Below, in pieces: positions 18,445 through 27,896 of a stretch of DNA of 64,000 nt (position 1 is its first letter; each line of letters opens with the position of its first letter). The notes below the pieces were generated by a model. It saw only the letters and a program-made list of their open reading frames with translations. It did not search any database and was not told the DNA's origin. The stretch comes from Granulosicoccus sp045110515 (lineage in GTDB: Bacteria > Pseudomonadota > Gammaproteobacteria > Granulosicoccales > Granulosicoccaceae): NCBI GenBank assembly GCA_045110515.1, contig JBGCGD010000013.1, positions 1 through 64,000 on the forward strand, in the 5' to 3' direction. The translations under genes and the position numbers were made by a program.

Positions 18445-19401
18445 TCAGGAAAAGCGCTGCCCGGTTAACTCATGCCCCTGAGCAAATGCTGCCGCCTCTT
18501 GCGCTTTTTTGCCGGGCCACTGCAAGGTCAGCAGGTCTATAACTCCGTCGCCGGTTCGTACTCTAAGCGCATCGTCCAGTACATCGACAATGGTACCGGG
18601 TAGTGAATCTGCAAACGGCTTAGTAGCATCTGAGGGAACCGCCCTGCTTTGCCAAATTCTGACGCGTTGCTCACATAGCTGTCCTTCGGCCACCGGCCAA
18701 GGATTAAATGCTCGAACACATCGATGAAGTTGCACCGTGGTTTGCGAAAAGTCTACCCGCGCTTCGGCTTTACTGAGCTTCTCAGCATAGGTGACGCCTT
18801 CATCTGGCTGCGGTTCGGCCTGCAGTTGGCCAGAGCATCGTAAGGGTAATGCTTCAATTAGGGCATCTGCACCTAAGGCTGCGAGTTTGTCGTGCAATAG
18901 CGCAACTGTATCGTCACCATCTATGGGTAGTGATTTACTGAGCAATACATCACCGGTATCCAGGCCTTCATCCATTTGCATGATGCAAACTCCGGTTAGC
19001 TCATCACCAGCAAGGATCGCTCTATGAATAGGTGCGGCACCTCGCCAACGTGGCAATAGAGAGCCGTGAATATTCAAGCACCCCAGCGGTGGCAAAGACA
19101 GCACTGTGGCGGGCAATATGAGTCCGTAGGCTGCAACGACTAACACATCTGCGCCCAGGCTTGCCAACTGAGCAACAGCTTCTTCGTTACGCAAGCTTAC
19201 AGGTTGCAAAACCGGCACGGAGGCAGCCTCAGCGCGTAACTTAACAGCGCTGGCCGTCAGCTTACGTCCACGACCTGCCGGCCTGTCGGGCTGGGTCAGG
19301 ACGCCCACGACGTCATGTTCACTGGCCAACAGAGCATCCAGAGCAACGGCGGCAAATTCTGGCGTTCCGGCAAATGCCACTTTAAGGCGTTGGCAATTCA
19401 T
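18445..19401 (-). CDS. fmt: methionyl-tRNA formyltransferase
   Basis: Formylates initiator Met-tRNA for bacterial translation initiation. The 318-residue protein has the N-terminal FAGTPEFAA, the catalytic segment CLNIHGSLLPRWRGAAPI (Asn, His) and the Asp in DEGLDTGDVL, followed by the C-terminal OB-like domain that holds tRNA. The ATG at 19401 is preferred; a GTG two codons upstream (19407) is possible. It lies 68 bases after def and one base before rsmB on the minus strand. Confidence 0.96.
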   Translation of the reverse strand: MNCQRLKVAFAGTPEFAAVALDALLASEHDVVGVLTQPDRPAGRGRKLTASAVKLRAEAASVPVLQPVSLRNEEAVAQLASLGADVLVVAAYGLILPATVLSLPPLGCLNIHGSLLPRWRGAAPIHRAILAGDELTGVCIMQMDEGLDTGDVLLSKSLPIDGDDTVALLHDKLAALGADALIEALPLRCSGQLQAEPQPDEGVTYAEKLSKAEARVDFSQTTVQLHRCVRAFNPWPVAEGQLCEQRVRIWQSRAVPSDATKPFADSLPGTIVDVLDDALRVRTGDGVIDLLTLQWPGKKAQEAAAFAQGHELTGQRFS

Positions 19402-19469
19402 GGACACTTAGCGCTCATTGATGTAATTGAATTTCAGCAAGAAAAAAGACGTGTGAGGCCTGAAATAAA

Positions 19470-20000
19470 TCAAGAACGCTCTGGGATGTCATCAGGGTCA
19501 GCGCCGTCCCGAATCCACTTTTCCATCTTTTTTCTGATGCGGTTACGTTTCAGTGGCGACAAATAATCGACAAACAGTTTCCCGTTCAGGTGATCAATTT
19601 CGTGCTGTATGCACACGGCAAGTAACCCGTCCGTATCCATTTCGAACGGATTCCCCTCCCGATCGATGGCGGCAATCTTAATTTCGGCAGGTCGTTTAAC
19701 CGTTTCGTAGACACCCGGAATCGACAAACAACCTTCCTGCATTTCTCCCTCGCCCTCAGCGAGCAGAATCTCCGGATTGATAAAGGTTAACGGGGTGTCG
19801 TTTTCCTCCGACACATCAATAACAACAACACGTTGATGCACATTCACCTGTGTCGCTGCCAGCCCGATACCCGGCGCTGCGTACATGGTTTCGAACATTT
19901 CATCTACCAGCGAGGCCATTTTCCCGTCCACGTTAGCTACCGGGGCTGCTGTGCGCCTCAGTTGGGAATCCGGGTAATAAAGAATATCTAACAACGACAC
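19470..20000 (-). CDS. def: peptide deformylase
   Basis: Removes the N-formyl group from new proteins; a metal enzyme, usually with ferrous iron. All three family motifs are present: GIGLAATQV, EGCLSIPG with the metal-binding Cys, and QHEIDH with the two metal His residues and catalytic Glu. The GTG at 20000 is chosen since it gives the usual N-terminus (residues SLLDILYYPDSQL) and 176 residues; the frame continues upstream to 20054 with unlike sequence. It is the first gene of the long minus-strand run and is divergent from the LysM lipoprotein gene with 135 bases between, where promoters for both must lie. Confidence 0.95.
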   Translation of the reverse strand: MSLLDILYYPDSQLRRTAAPVANVDGKMASLVDEMFETMYAAPGIGLAATQVNVHQRVVVIDVSEENDTPLTFINPEILLAEGEGEMQEGCLSIPGVYETVKRPAEIKIAAIDREGNPFEMDTDGLLAVCIQHEIDHLNGKLFVDYLSPLKRNRIRKKMEKWIRDGADPDDIPERS

Positions 20001-20135
20001 TGTAAGCCCCAAGCGATTTCGATTGCGGAATTCTAACAGGGACAGACAAGGCATCCCGCTTGCATATCAAGGTTTCTTCAGCTCCGCCGATTGTTTGGTG
20101 GACTAACGCTATTCAACCTGGGAGAGTTCCCGAAC

Positions 20136-21392
20136 ATGGCTTCAAACAAGACTGTACAAATTGCCAAGCTGGCCATGGCATTCAGTCTGCCAGTCCTACT
20201 GGCGGCTTGTAGCACCTTAGAACCGCCTGCGCGGGTCTTAGCGTCTCAACCTCAAATCGTTGATCGCTTCGACCAAACAGGCATTACAGGCGAAATCTTG
20301 CCGTCCAATCAGTCGCGAGTCTTCATTGATCCGTCGAATATCCGAGAGGACGCCCCTATTGAATATCGCGTAGTCAAAGGTGACACGCTATGGGATATTT
20401 CAGGTCGATACCTGAACGAACCATGGAAATGGACCGAAATCTGGGAGTCGAACCCCCAGATAGAAAACCCACACCTTATTTACCCTGGAGACACCGTTGA
20501 ACTGCAATACATTGACGGGCGCCCCTCTATCTTACTGACACAAGCAGGCGTTGCCTCCGATGGCGAGCCTACACTGTCGGGCGCTGGCGTTAATGTTCCT
20601 TTGACATTTGATGAAAACGGCAACCCAGTCCCGACATACTCGAATTCACGCGTTCGGTTATCACCCACTATTCGTCATGAGTCTTTGGATGAAGCCATTC
20701 CGACGATCCCCGGTGATTCCATTCAGCAGTTTTTGGTTCACCCACTGGTTATTGATGCCAATGCGCTTGCCCAGGCACCTTACATTGTGGCGAACGACGA
20801 CGGTCGTCTGATTGTTTCTGCTGGCACGCGAGTGTACGCCCGCGGCCAGATGAACAACGGCCAGACCGACTACGGCATATACCGCAAGAGCGACGAGCTA
20901 TTGGACCCCATTACCGGACGTCTGCTGGGGCACGAAATTACCCACGTTGCTGATGCGAAGCTACTCAACCTGGGCGACCCGTCAACTCTGATGATCACCC
21001 ACAACAAAATGGAAGCCCTAGCAGGCGATATTCTGTTAAGCAGCAGCCAAGGCAACATTGTTCATCAATACATCCCTAGTATCCCGGCATTGAGCGGCGA
21101 AGGTCGCATCATTTCTCTGGTCAACGCCATCTCCCAATCGGGCCGTTCTCAGGTGGTTGTTCTGAACATTGGTAAAGAATCCAACATTCAGGCGGGTGAT
21201 GTTCTGGCAATTGAGACGACCGGAAAGCAGGTGACGGACAAACGCGCAGGTCTAGGGCACAAGAAGGTGAAAATGCCTAACCTACGTACCGGTGTGGTAA
21301 TGGTCTTCAAGACCTTCGACAAGGTAAGCTATGCGCTTGTCATGGAATCGACACGCCCGGTGAGAAAGAACGACATCATCACCGGAATATAG
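20136..21392 (+). CDS. LysM domain outer-membrane lipoprotein
   Basis: A 418-residue predicted lipoprotein. The N-terminus has a hydrophobic signal ending in the lipobox LLAAC (Cys25), and Ser at the next position favours outer-membrane sorting. A LysM peptidoglycan-binding domain follows at about residues 80-127 (RVVKGDTLWDISGRYL ... HLIYPGDTVEL). The rest is the uncharacterised C-terminal region typical of the LysM protein encoded beside dprA in proteobacteria. The ATG at 20136 is preceded by GGAGAG at a suitable distance. It begins the plus-strand run LysM-dprA-topA-tsaC. Confidence 0.9.
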   Translation: MASNKTVQIAKLAMAFSLPVLLAACSTLEPPARVLASQPQIVDRFDQTGITGEILPSNQSRVFIDPSNIREDAPIEYRVVKGDTLWDISGRYLNEPWKWTEIWESNPQIENPHLIYPGDTVELQYIDGRPSILLTQAGVASDGEPTLSGAGVNVPLTFDENGNPVPTYSNSRVRLSPTIRHESLDEAIPTIPGDSIQQFLVHPLVIDANALAQAPYIVANDDGRLIVSAGTRVYARGQMNNGQTDYGIYRKSDELLDPITGRLLGHEITHVADAKLLNLGDPSTLMITHNKMEALAGDILLSSSQGNIVHQYIPSIPALSGEGRIISLVNAISQSGRSQVVVLNIGKESNIQAGDVLAIETTGKQVTDKRAGLGHKKVKMPNLRTGVVMVFKTFDKVSYALVMESTRPVRKNDIITGI

Positions 21393-21408
21393 AAACGCCC
21401 GGACCCAC

Positions 21409-21442
21409 TTCAGTGGCTGCGGGCACAACCGCAGTCACTGAA
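21409..21442 (+). promoter_or_regulatory. 14-bp hairpin abutting the dprA start codon
   Basis: TTCAGTGGCTGCGG pairs with CCGCAGTCACTGAA around the loop GCACAA, 14 continuous pairs including one G-T wobble. The 3' arm ends two bases before the dprA ATG at 21445 and 16 bases after the LysM stop. No T run follows, so it is a poor intrinsic terminator on the plus strand. As RNA it would cover the place where the dprA ribosome-binding site should be, suggesting translational control; this is inference. Confidence 0.6.
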
Positions 21443-21444
21443 TC

Positions 21445-22647
21445 ATGGATGATTTAAATACCCCCACAACCGCCTGGCTGACGTTCTCTTTAGCCTTTCC
21501 CAACGCCACCAAACTATGCAAATTACTGCATGAGGTAGCGCCTTCGCCCACGCTCATTGGGCAGCTCATTCAAGGTCATCTAGAAGGACACAGCAGCGGC
21601 TTGCAGCGCACGCTGAGCCAAGAGGTGTCAGACGACGATTTTTCCAAGCTGCACAGCCCGCACACGCTGGAGCGTGTAGATCGGGCTCTGGCTTGGGAAG
21701 CCTCCTCTGCGGAAAATCACATCATTACGCTGGACAATGAAGCCTATCCGCTTCTGCTGCAAAGAACCGATTACGCACCTCCACTTCTGTATGCCCGGGG
21801 ATCACTTAGCGCTCTGTCGCACCCATTGCTGGCTGTCGTCGGTTCCCGCAAAGCCAGTAGTCATGCGCTGTCCCACACGCGCCAGTGCTGTCGTGAGTTG
21901 GCCGATTTAGGCATTGGTATCGTCAGCGGGCTGGCTTTAGGCATTGATGCCTCGGCGCACGAGGGCGCGTTGGACTGTTCAGGCGTCACCATCGCCGTAG
22001 CCGCCACCGAGCCTGACAGGGTGTACCCCAAACGGCATAAAGAACTGGCTGCTAGAATTATCGGCGGCGGTGGCTTGATTCTTACCGAGCATCACATCGG
22101 CAGCATCACGCGGCCTTGGTTTTTTCCACAGCGTAATAGAATTATCAGCGGCCTCAGTCTAGGGGTGCTGGTGGCAGAAGCCGCCCTGCCCAGCGGCACA
22201 CTCACCACAGCCAACCACGCCATGAACCAAGGGCGGGAGGTCATGGCTGTACCCAGCTCAATTCATAATCTGCAGGCAAAGGGCTGTCATGCTCTCATTA
22301 AACAAGGTGCAGCCCTGGTGGAATCCACCCAGGACATCCTAGATACGCTGGCACAGCCATTGGAACGGGCGCTTGCCGAGCTAAAAACAGAGTCTAAGCC
22401 TAATGCCGATTCACAAATGGATTTACTGCCACACCCTCCTAAAGCGTTGCCTGTTACGCTCGGCGCCACAGACCAGTGGCTACTGAAAAGCCTAAGTTCC
22501 CAGCCCGCCACCATCGACGATTTAATGACACTTGCCAAAGACAAGGCTCAAGAGATTACAATCTCGGCGCTTAGTACAGCCCTTGTGCGTTTAGAGCTAA
22601 AAGAGTTAATCAGCGTAGAACCTGGAGGTCGGTATGCGCGTTGCTAG
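21445..22647 (+). CDS. dprA: DNA-processing protein DprA
   Basis: Binds incoming single-stranded DNA during natural transformation and loads RecA. The 400-residue protein has the extended Rossmann fold with AVVGSRKAS (about 128-136) and the SGLALGIDASAHEGAL signature (about 166-181), followed by PQRNRIISGLS, and a C-terminal winged-helix (DML1-like) region at about 325-400. It follows the LysM gene by 52 bases, most of which form a strong hairpin. In E. coli smg sits between dprA and topA; it is absent here. Presence of dprA alone does not prove the strain is competent. Confidence 0.95.
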   Translation: MDDLNTPTTAWLTFSLAFPNATKLCKLLHEVAPSPTLIGQLIQGHLEGHSSGLQRTLSQEVSDDDFSKLHSPHTLERVDRALAWEASSAENHIITLDNEAYPLLLQRTDYAPPLLYARGSLSALSHPLLAVVGSRKASSHALSHTRQCCRELADLGIGIVSGLALGIDASAHEGALDCSGVTIAVAATEPDRVYPKRHKELAARIIGGGGLILTEHHIGSITRPWFFPQRNRIISGLSLGVLVAEAALPSGTLTTANHAMNQGREVMAVPSSIHNLQAKGCHALIKQGAALVESTQDILDTLAQPLERALAELKTESKPNADSQMDLLPHPPKALPVTLGATDQWLLKSLSSQPATIDDLMTLAKDKAQEITISALSTALVRLELKELISVEPGGRYARC

Positions 22648-22765
22648 CAAGAGAATTACACTGTCGCGTTGACAAAGTGCGGCCAAGCGACGAGTCTATT
22701 GGTCGATTCGACTTACTAAATGAATTGGTGACAGCCTTTCTGCCACCACAATCACTACGGCATTC

Positions 22766-25252
22766 ATGAGCAAAAATCTGGTCATCGTAGAGTCACCCGC
22801 TAAGGGCAAGACTATCGAGAAGTATCTCGGCAAGGACTACAAGGTACTGGCCTCGTATGGTCACGTGCGGGATCTCCTCCCCAAGGAGGGAGCGGTCGAC
22901 CCTGAAAACGACTTTGCCATGAAGTACCAAATGATTGAGCGTAACGAAAAACACGTTAACGCCATCAAGAAAGCCTTGAAGAAAGCTGACTCACTACTTC
23001 TCGCGACTGACCCGGATCGCGAGGGGGAAGCAATCAGCTGGCATTTAGTAGAACACCTACAGGAAGAAGGCGATCTGGAAGGCAAAGAAGTACAGCGAGT
23101 GGTTTTTCATGAAATCACCAAACGCGCAGTACAAGAAGCCGTCGATAACCCCAGAGAGCTTGGCCACGATTTAATTAATGCACAGCAGGCACGCCGCGCA
23201 CTCGACTACCTGGTGGGTTTCAACTTATCGCCGTTGCTCTGGCGAAAAATACGACGAGGCCTGTCCGCAGGTCGCGTTCAGTCGCCTGCCCTGCGCATGA
23301 TTTGCGAACGTGAAAATGAAATTGAAGCGTTTATCCCGCAAGAATACTGGAGCATTCTGGCCGAACTTCAAAAAGATGCCCAACCGTTCACCGCCAGACT
23401 GTCATTGCTCAAAGGCGACAAAGTCAAACAGTTCACCGTCAACAACGGCGAACAGGCAAATGAGACGCGTGACATGCTGATGGGACACGCCAAAGGCTCC
23501 CTGACTGCGATCAAAGTTGAGAAGAAGCAACGTAAGCGCAACCCGACGGCACCGTTCACCACTTCTACCTTACAGCAAGAGGCTTCTAGAAAGCTTGGCT
23601 TCGGCGCTCAGCGCACCATGCGTACCGCGCAGAAGCTGTACGAAGGTATCGATATCGGTGAAGGCCAAACGGGTCTTATCACCTATATGAGAACAGACTC
23701 CATCACGCTCTCTGAAGAATGCCTAGATGAATTGCGCACGCTTATTCCTCAGCGCTATGGCAAAAATTATTTGCCGGACCAGCTCAACGTTTACAAAAAT
23801 AAATCTAAAAACGCACAGGAAGCTCACGAAGCCATTCGTCCAACGTCTGTTATGCGAGCGCCGGAAGAGATCAAGAGATTTTTAGAAGAAGATCAATACA
23901 AACTGTACAACCTGATTTGGAAGCGAACTGTTGCCAGCCAAATGATCTATGCAACGATTGACCAGGTAGCGGTCGACTTTGCGTGTGGCGAGGGCAACAA
24001 ATTCCGCGCTAATGGTTCTACGGTGCACTTCCCGGGCTTCATGACGGTTTACCGTGAAGATGAAGACGACAAAAAGAAATCTGACGACGATGAAAAAATG
24101 TTGCCGGAGCTCAAAGAAGGAGACTCAGTCCCTCTTCAAGACATCAAGTTAACCCAGCACTTTACAGAGCCGCCACCGCGCTTCTCTGAAGCCAGCCTGG
24201 TTAAGACACTCGAAGAATATGGCATTGGCAGACCATCAACTTACGCCTCTATCATCTCAACGCTCCAGTCACGTGAATACGTTGAAATAGAAAGCCGCCG
24301 ATTCTTCCCTACCGATACAGGCCGGGTTGTAGCCACCTTTCTAGCTAAGCACTTTGATCAATACGTTGACTATGATTTCACGGCAAATCTGGAAGACGAA
24401 CTCGATGCGGTTTCGCGTGGTGAAAAAGACTGGGTGCCGCTACTCAGCGAATTTTGGAAACCGTTTAAAGATCGTGTTGAAGACAAATTAGAAAATGTCT
24501 CAAAGGATGAAGCCATCCAGGCTCGCGAACTGGGCATTCATGAAGAAAGTGGTAAACCCATTACTGTTCGTATCGGTCAGTACGGCGCATTCGTACAAAT
24601 TGGTACACGCGAAGACGAAGACAAACCAAAGTTTGCAGGACTACGCCCCGGACAGCGAATGAACACCATTACGCTGGAAGAAGCGTTGCAACTGTTCACC
24701 CTGCCAAGGGAATTGGGAGAGTCGCCTGAAGGTGAAAAGATCACGGCCAACATCGGTCGTTTTGGCCCGTACATTAAATACGATGCCAAATTTGTCTCCC
24801 TTAAAGAAGACGACCCGTATACCGTCACCTTAGAGCGTGCGTTGGAGATCGTGGCTGAGAAGAAAATTGCCGATGCCAACAAGCTAGTTAAAACATTTGA
24901 AGGCACCGATGTTCAAATTCTTAACGGTCGTTGGGGTGCCTACATCACCGATGGCAACAAGAATGCAAAAATTCCGAAAGAGATGAAAGAGAACCCCAAG
25001 GCTATTGACTTGGAGACCTGCTTAAAACTCTTAGAGGAAGCGCCGGAACGAAAAGGTCGCGGTAAGAAAAAGGCGAAAGCTGAAGCTAAAAAGAAAGCGA
25101 CGGCGAAAAAACCGGCCGCCAAGAAAAAGACTAAGAAGAAAAAGTCTAAAAAGAAAAGTGCTGCATCGAAGAAAGCGGCTGCCAAGAAAAAGGCGACCGC
25201 TAAGAAAAGTGCCTCTAAGAAGAAAGCAACTGTAACGGCGAAACAGGATTGA
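22766..25252 (+). CDS. topA: DNA topoisomerase I with lysine-rich tail
   Basis: Type IA topoisomerase that relaxes negative supercoils. The TOPRIM acidic motif DPDREGEAI is at residues 82-90, and the active-site tyrosine is Tyr307 in GLITYMRTDS. After the catalytic core come three Topo-C repeats (about 585-755, each with a G-x-(Y/F)G-x-Y/F pattern). The four-Cys zinc ribbons of E. coli TopA are absent; instead residues 761-828 form a Lys/Ala-rich basic tail, probably a DNA-binding extension. Length is 828 residues. The gene is followed immediately by tsaC with overlapping stop and start codons. Confidence 0.97.
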   Translation: MSKNLVIVESPAKGKTIEKYLGKDYKVLASYGHVRDLLPKEGAVDPENDFAMKYQMIERNEKHVNAIKKALKKADSLLLATDPDREGEAISWHLVEHLQEEGDLEGKEVQRVVFHEITKRAVQEAVDNPRELGHDLINAQQARRALDYLVGFNLSPLLWRKIRRGLSAGRVQSPALRMICERENEIEAFIPQEYWSILAELQKDAQPFTARLSLLKGDKVKQFTVNNGEQANETRDMLMGHAKGSLTAIKVEKKQRKRNPTAPFTTSTLQQEASRKLGFGAQRTMRTAQKLYEGIDIGEGQTGLITYMRTDSITLSEECLDELRTLIPQRYGKNYLPDQLNVYKNKSKNAQEAHEAIRPTSVMRAPEEIKRFLEEDQYKLYNLIWKRTVASQMIYATIDQVAVDFACGEGNKFRANGSTVHFPGFMTVYREDEDDKKKSDDDEKMLPELKEGDSVPLQDIKLTQHFTEPPPRFSEASLVKTLEEYGIGRPSTYASIISTLQSREYVEIESRRFFPTDTGRVVATFLAKHFDQYVDYDFTANLEDELDAVSRGEKDWVPLLSEFWKPFKDRVEDKLENVSKDEAIQARELGIHEESGKPITVRIGQYGAFVQIGTREDEDKPKFAGLRPGQRMNTITLEEALQLFTLPRELGESPEGEKITANIGRFGPYIKYDAKFVSLKEDDPYTVTLERALEIVAEKKIADANKLVKTFEGTDVQILNGRWGAYITDGNKNAKIPKEMKENPKAIDLETCLKLLEEAPERKGRGKKKAKAEAKKKATAKKPAAKKKTKKKKSKKKSAASKKAAAKKKATAKKSASKKKATVTAKQD

Positions 25253-25797
25253 GCGACGACATACTCGCCGCCGTTGATGCATTAAATAAAGGCGGCGTCA
25301 TTGCCTACCCCACCGAAGCTGTGTACGGTTTGGGATGTGATCCGCGCAACGATGAGGCCCTGCAGCGCATTCTCGACATTAAACACCGGGAAGCGCACAA
25401 GGGCTTTATTTTAATTGCCTCTCATCAGGATCAACTGAGCTCATACCTGGCCCCCGTTCAAGCAGACTGGCAGCAGAAGCTAGACGCTGCTTGGCCCGGG
25501 CCGGTAACCTTTGTGATGCCTGCGTCCAATTCAGTCAGTACATTACTAAGCGGTCAGCGCGACACACTGGCTGTCCGCGTTAGCCAGCACCCTTTGGTGG
25601 TTAAGTTGTGCGATGCCTACGGCGGTGCCATTGTCTCAACCAGTGCGAATCGCTCCGGCCACCCAGCGCTTCAAACGGGACAAGACGTTCAAGACGAGTT
25701 TGGTGATTCAATAGATGCCATTGTTGATGCTAACGTAGGCACTTTAGCGTCTCCTACCCAGATATTTGATATAAGAACGGGTCAACAACTTCGATAA
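25249..25797 (+). CDS. tsaC: threonylcarbamoyl-AMP synthase (YrdC/Sua5 family)
   Basis: Makes threonylcarbamoyl-AMP for the t6A37 modification of ANN-reading tRNAs. The 182-residue length is that of the short TsaC form without the Sua5 extension. Visible family features include GGVIAYPTEAVYGLGCDP at the N-terminus, the KHR(E) stretch IKHREAHKGFI, and VSTSANRSGHPA near residue 130. The start is TTG at 25249, overlapping the topA stop (TTGA), so translation is probably coupled. This dprA/topA/tsaC neighbourhood is usual in gammaproteobacteria. Confidence 0.94.
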   Translation: MSDDILAAVDALNKGGVIAYPTEAVYGLGCDPRNDEALQRILDIKHREAHKGFILIASHQDQLSSYLAPVQADWQQKLDAAWPGPVTFVMPASNSVSTLLSGQRDTLAVRVSQHPLVVKLCDAYGGAIVSTSANRSGHPALQTGQDVQDEFGDSIDAIVDANVGTLASPTQIFDIRTGQQLR

Positions 25798-25818
25798 GGC
25801 CCAAGCGGGATACCCTAC

Positions 25819-26856
25819 ATGACTGAGAAATACAGTTTCCTCGATGACTACAGTGAAGGTTGTCATGAGGATATCCTGGCGGCCCTGACTCGTACGAACC
25901 TTGATCAGAACACCGCCTATGGGGATGATTCACACACCCTAAATGCTCGTTCGCTCATTCAACAAGCGATGGGCCAGGCAGACGTCCCCGTGTATTTTGT
26001 GGCAGGCGGAACCTTGGCCAACATCATTATTATGTCTGCCAGTCTTCGCTCTCATGAAGCGGTAATTGCCGCCAGCACCGGGCATATTGTGGTTCGTGAA
26101 ACCGGAGCAATTGAGGCAACAGGACATAAGATAATTTCGGTCAACACCACTGATGGAAAACTAAACCCTGCGCTAATTGAGTCAACGCTTGCCAGCAATG
26201 CACACTTCCCTCATATGGCTCGTCCCAAGCTTGTGTATATCTCCAACGCGACAGAGCTGGGTACGGTTTATACCAAACAAGAATTGTCAGACCTATCCGA
26301 TTGCTGTAGGTCAAACCAACTGATTCTAATGATGGACGGTGCACGATTAGGGGCTGCACTAACAGCACCGAAGAACGACCTTACACTGTCAGACATCGCC
26401 AGCATGACTGACATATTCTGGATAGGCGGCACAAAAGCAGGTGCTCTTATTGGCGAAGCCATTGTCATCCCTAACCAAGAGCTCAGCGATGATTTTACGT
26501 TTCATATAAAACAGCGCGGCGCTTTACTTGCGAAGGGGCGACTACTGGGCATACAGTTCGAAACCCTGTTTACCAACGAGCTTTTCTTCAAGCTGACAGC
26601 CTCTGCCAATACCCAAGCTCAACAATTGTCCTTAGCCTTTGTAGAGGCCGGACATACCCTTGCAGCAAACACTGAAAGCAACCAGATATTTCCCATTCTG
26701 CCTAATACTCTGATCGCAACACTCAAAGAGCAATTCGATTTTTATGTGTGGGAGCCTGCCAGCGAGACGCATTCTGTCGTGCGCCTGGTAACTTCATGGG
26801 CAACACCACCGGCTCAGATTGACGCCTTTATTCGTGAACTAAAGAGCGCTTCTTAG
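25819..26856 (+). CDS. low-specificity threonine aldolase family protein
   Basis: A 345-residue fold-type I PLP enzyme of the beta-eliminating lyase/threonine aldolase family, expected to cleave L-threonine or allo-threonine to glycine and acetaldehyde. The PLP lysine is in WIGGTKAGAL (about residue 209), preceded by the MMDGARLGAAL segment that holds the PLP-binding Asp and a conserved Arg. The N-terminal YGDDSHTLNA is also typical. It follows tsaC by 21 bases, so it may share its transcript. Side activities on other beta-hydroxy amino acids are common in the family. Confidence 0.87.
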   Translation: MTEKYSFLDDYSEGCHEDILAALTRTNLDQNTAYGDDSHTLNARSLIQQAMGQADVPVYFVAGGTLANIIIMSASLRSHEAVIAASTGHIVVRETGAIEATGHKIISVNTTDGKLNPALIESTLASNAHFPHMARPKLVYISNATELGTVYTKQELSDLSDCCRSNQLILMMDGARLGAALTAPKNDLTLSDIASMTDIFWIGGTKAGALIGEAIVIPNQELSDDFTFHIKQRGALLAKGRLLGIQFETLFTNELFFKLTASANTQAQQLSLAFVEAGHTLAANTESNQIFPILPNTLIATLKEQFDFYVWEPASETHSVVRLVTSWATPPAQIDAFIRELKSAS

Positions 26857-26939
26857 CCGTCACAATTCGCAGCAATAAATTTTAAAGTGGGTAGAGTAAA
26901 CTGTGTGGTGTAGACCACCTGCTAGCCACCTGTTCCGCT

Positions 26940-27884
26940 ATGACCATAGACTCGCTCGAAGCTACTGAAAACGGCCCTGTTGATAGCGACGCCGTGTATT
27001 CATTTTTACGGCAGTTTCATGATTCATTCTGCAAGCAGTTGGAAGTATTGGATGGCAAGGCTGAATTCATCGACGATGAATGGGTCCGCGAAGAAGGCGG
27101 CGGTGGACTCACCCGCATATTAACTGACGGCGCGCTCTTTGAAAAAGCCGGTGTAGCATTCTCAAAGGTTCAGGGCACGACACTACCACCATCTGCCTCT
27201 GCACATCGCCCCGAGCTTGCCGGGCGAGCTTGGGAGGCAATGGGGGTATCACTGGTACTGCACCCTAAAAATCCATACGTTCCAACCACTCATGCCAATG
27301 TTCGTTTTTTCCGAGCTGACAAAGACGGAGAAGACCCTGTGTGGTGGTTCGGCGGTGGCTTTGACTTAACGCCCTACTACGGCTTTGAAGAGGATTGTAA
27401 GCATTGGCATCAAACTGCGCACGATGCCGTTGAGCCTTTTGGCGATGGACTACACCACAAATTTAAAACCTGGTGTGACGATTACTTCTACCTTAAACAC
27501 CGCAAAGAAGCCCGCGGTGTCGGTGGTTTGTTTTTCGATGATTTCAACGGCGAGGGATTTTCACATGCATTCGGCATGATGCAATCTGTAGCGACGCATA
27601 TTTACCCGGCCTACGAACCTATCGTGTCAAAACGCAGAGACATACCCTTCACGCAAGCTGAGCGTGATTTTCAACTTTACAGACGTGGACGCTACGTTGA
27701 ATTTAATCTTGTTTTCGACCGAGGCACTTTGTTTGGCCTTCAAAGCGGTGGCAGAACGGAATCTATCTTGATGTCACTGCCACCACATGTCAGTTGGCAC
27801 TATAACTACCAACCTGAACCCGGAACACCTGAAGCCGATTTAACAGAGAAATACCTGCCCGCTCGTGACTGGCTCGCTGACTAG
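26940..27884 (+). CDS. hemF: oxygen-dependent coproporphyrinogen III oxidase
   Basis: Converts coproporphyrinogen III to protoporphyrinogen IX using oxygen, the aerobic route in heme synthesis. The 314-residue sequence carries the well-known segments GGGLTRIL, WWFGGGFDLTPYY, GVGGLFFDDF and RRGRYVEFNLV(F)DRGT. Length is slightly above the usual 300 because of an N-terminal extension of about 15 residues. It is followed after 12 bases by the thioesterase gene. hemB of the same pathway is 5.4 kb downstream in the window. Confidence 0.97.
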   Translation: MTIDSLEATENGPVDSDAVYSFLRQFHDSFCKQLEVLDGKAEFIDDEWVREEGGGGLTRILTDGALFEKAGVAFSKVQGTTLPPSASAHRPELAGRAWEAMGVSLVLHPKNPYVPTTHANVRFFRADKDGEDPVWWFGGGFDLTPYYGFEEDCKHWHQTAHDAVEPFGDGLHHKFKTWCDDYFYLKHRKEARGVGGLFFDDFNGEGFSHAFGMMQSVATHIYPAYEPIVSKRRDIPFTQAERDFQLYRRGRYVEFNLVFDRGTLFGLQSGGRTESILMSLPPHVSWHYNYQPEPGTPEADLTEKYLPARDWLAD

Positions 27885-27896
27885 AAACACGCTGTC

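Noticed and set aside
22648..22765. topA promoter with TTGACA at 22669
   Set aside because: No acceptable -10 hexamer at 16-18 bases; best candidate is at 20 bases and weak.
25031..25282. Minus-strand frames opposite the topA lysine-rich tail
   Set aside because: They are the low-complexity Phe/Leu/Arg reading of AAG/AAA-rich codons on the other strand.
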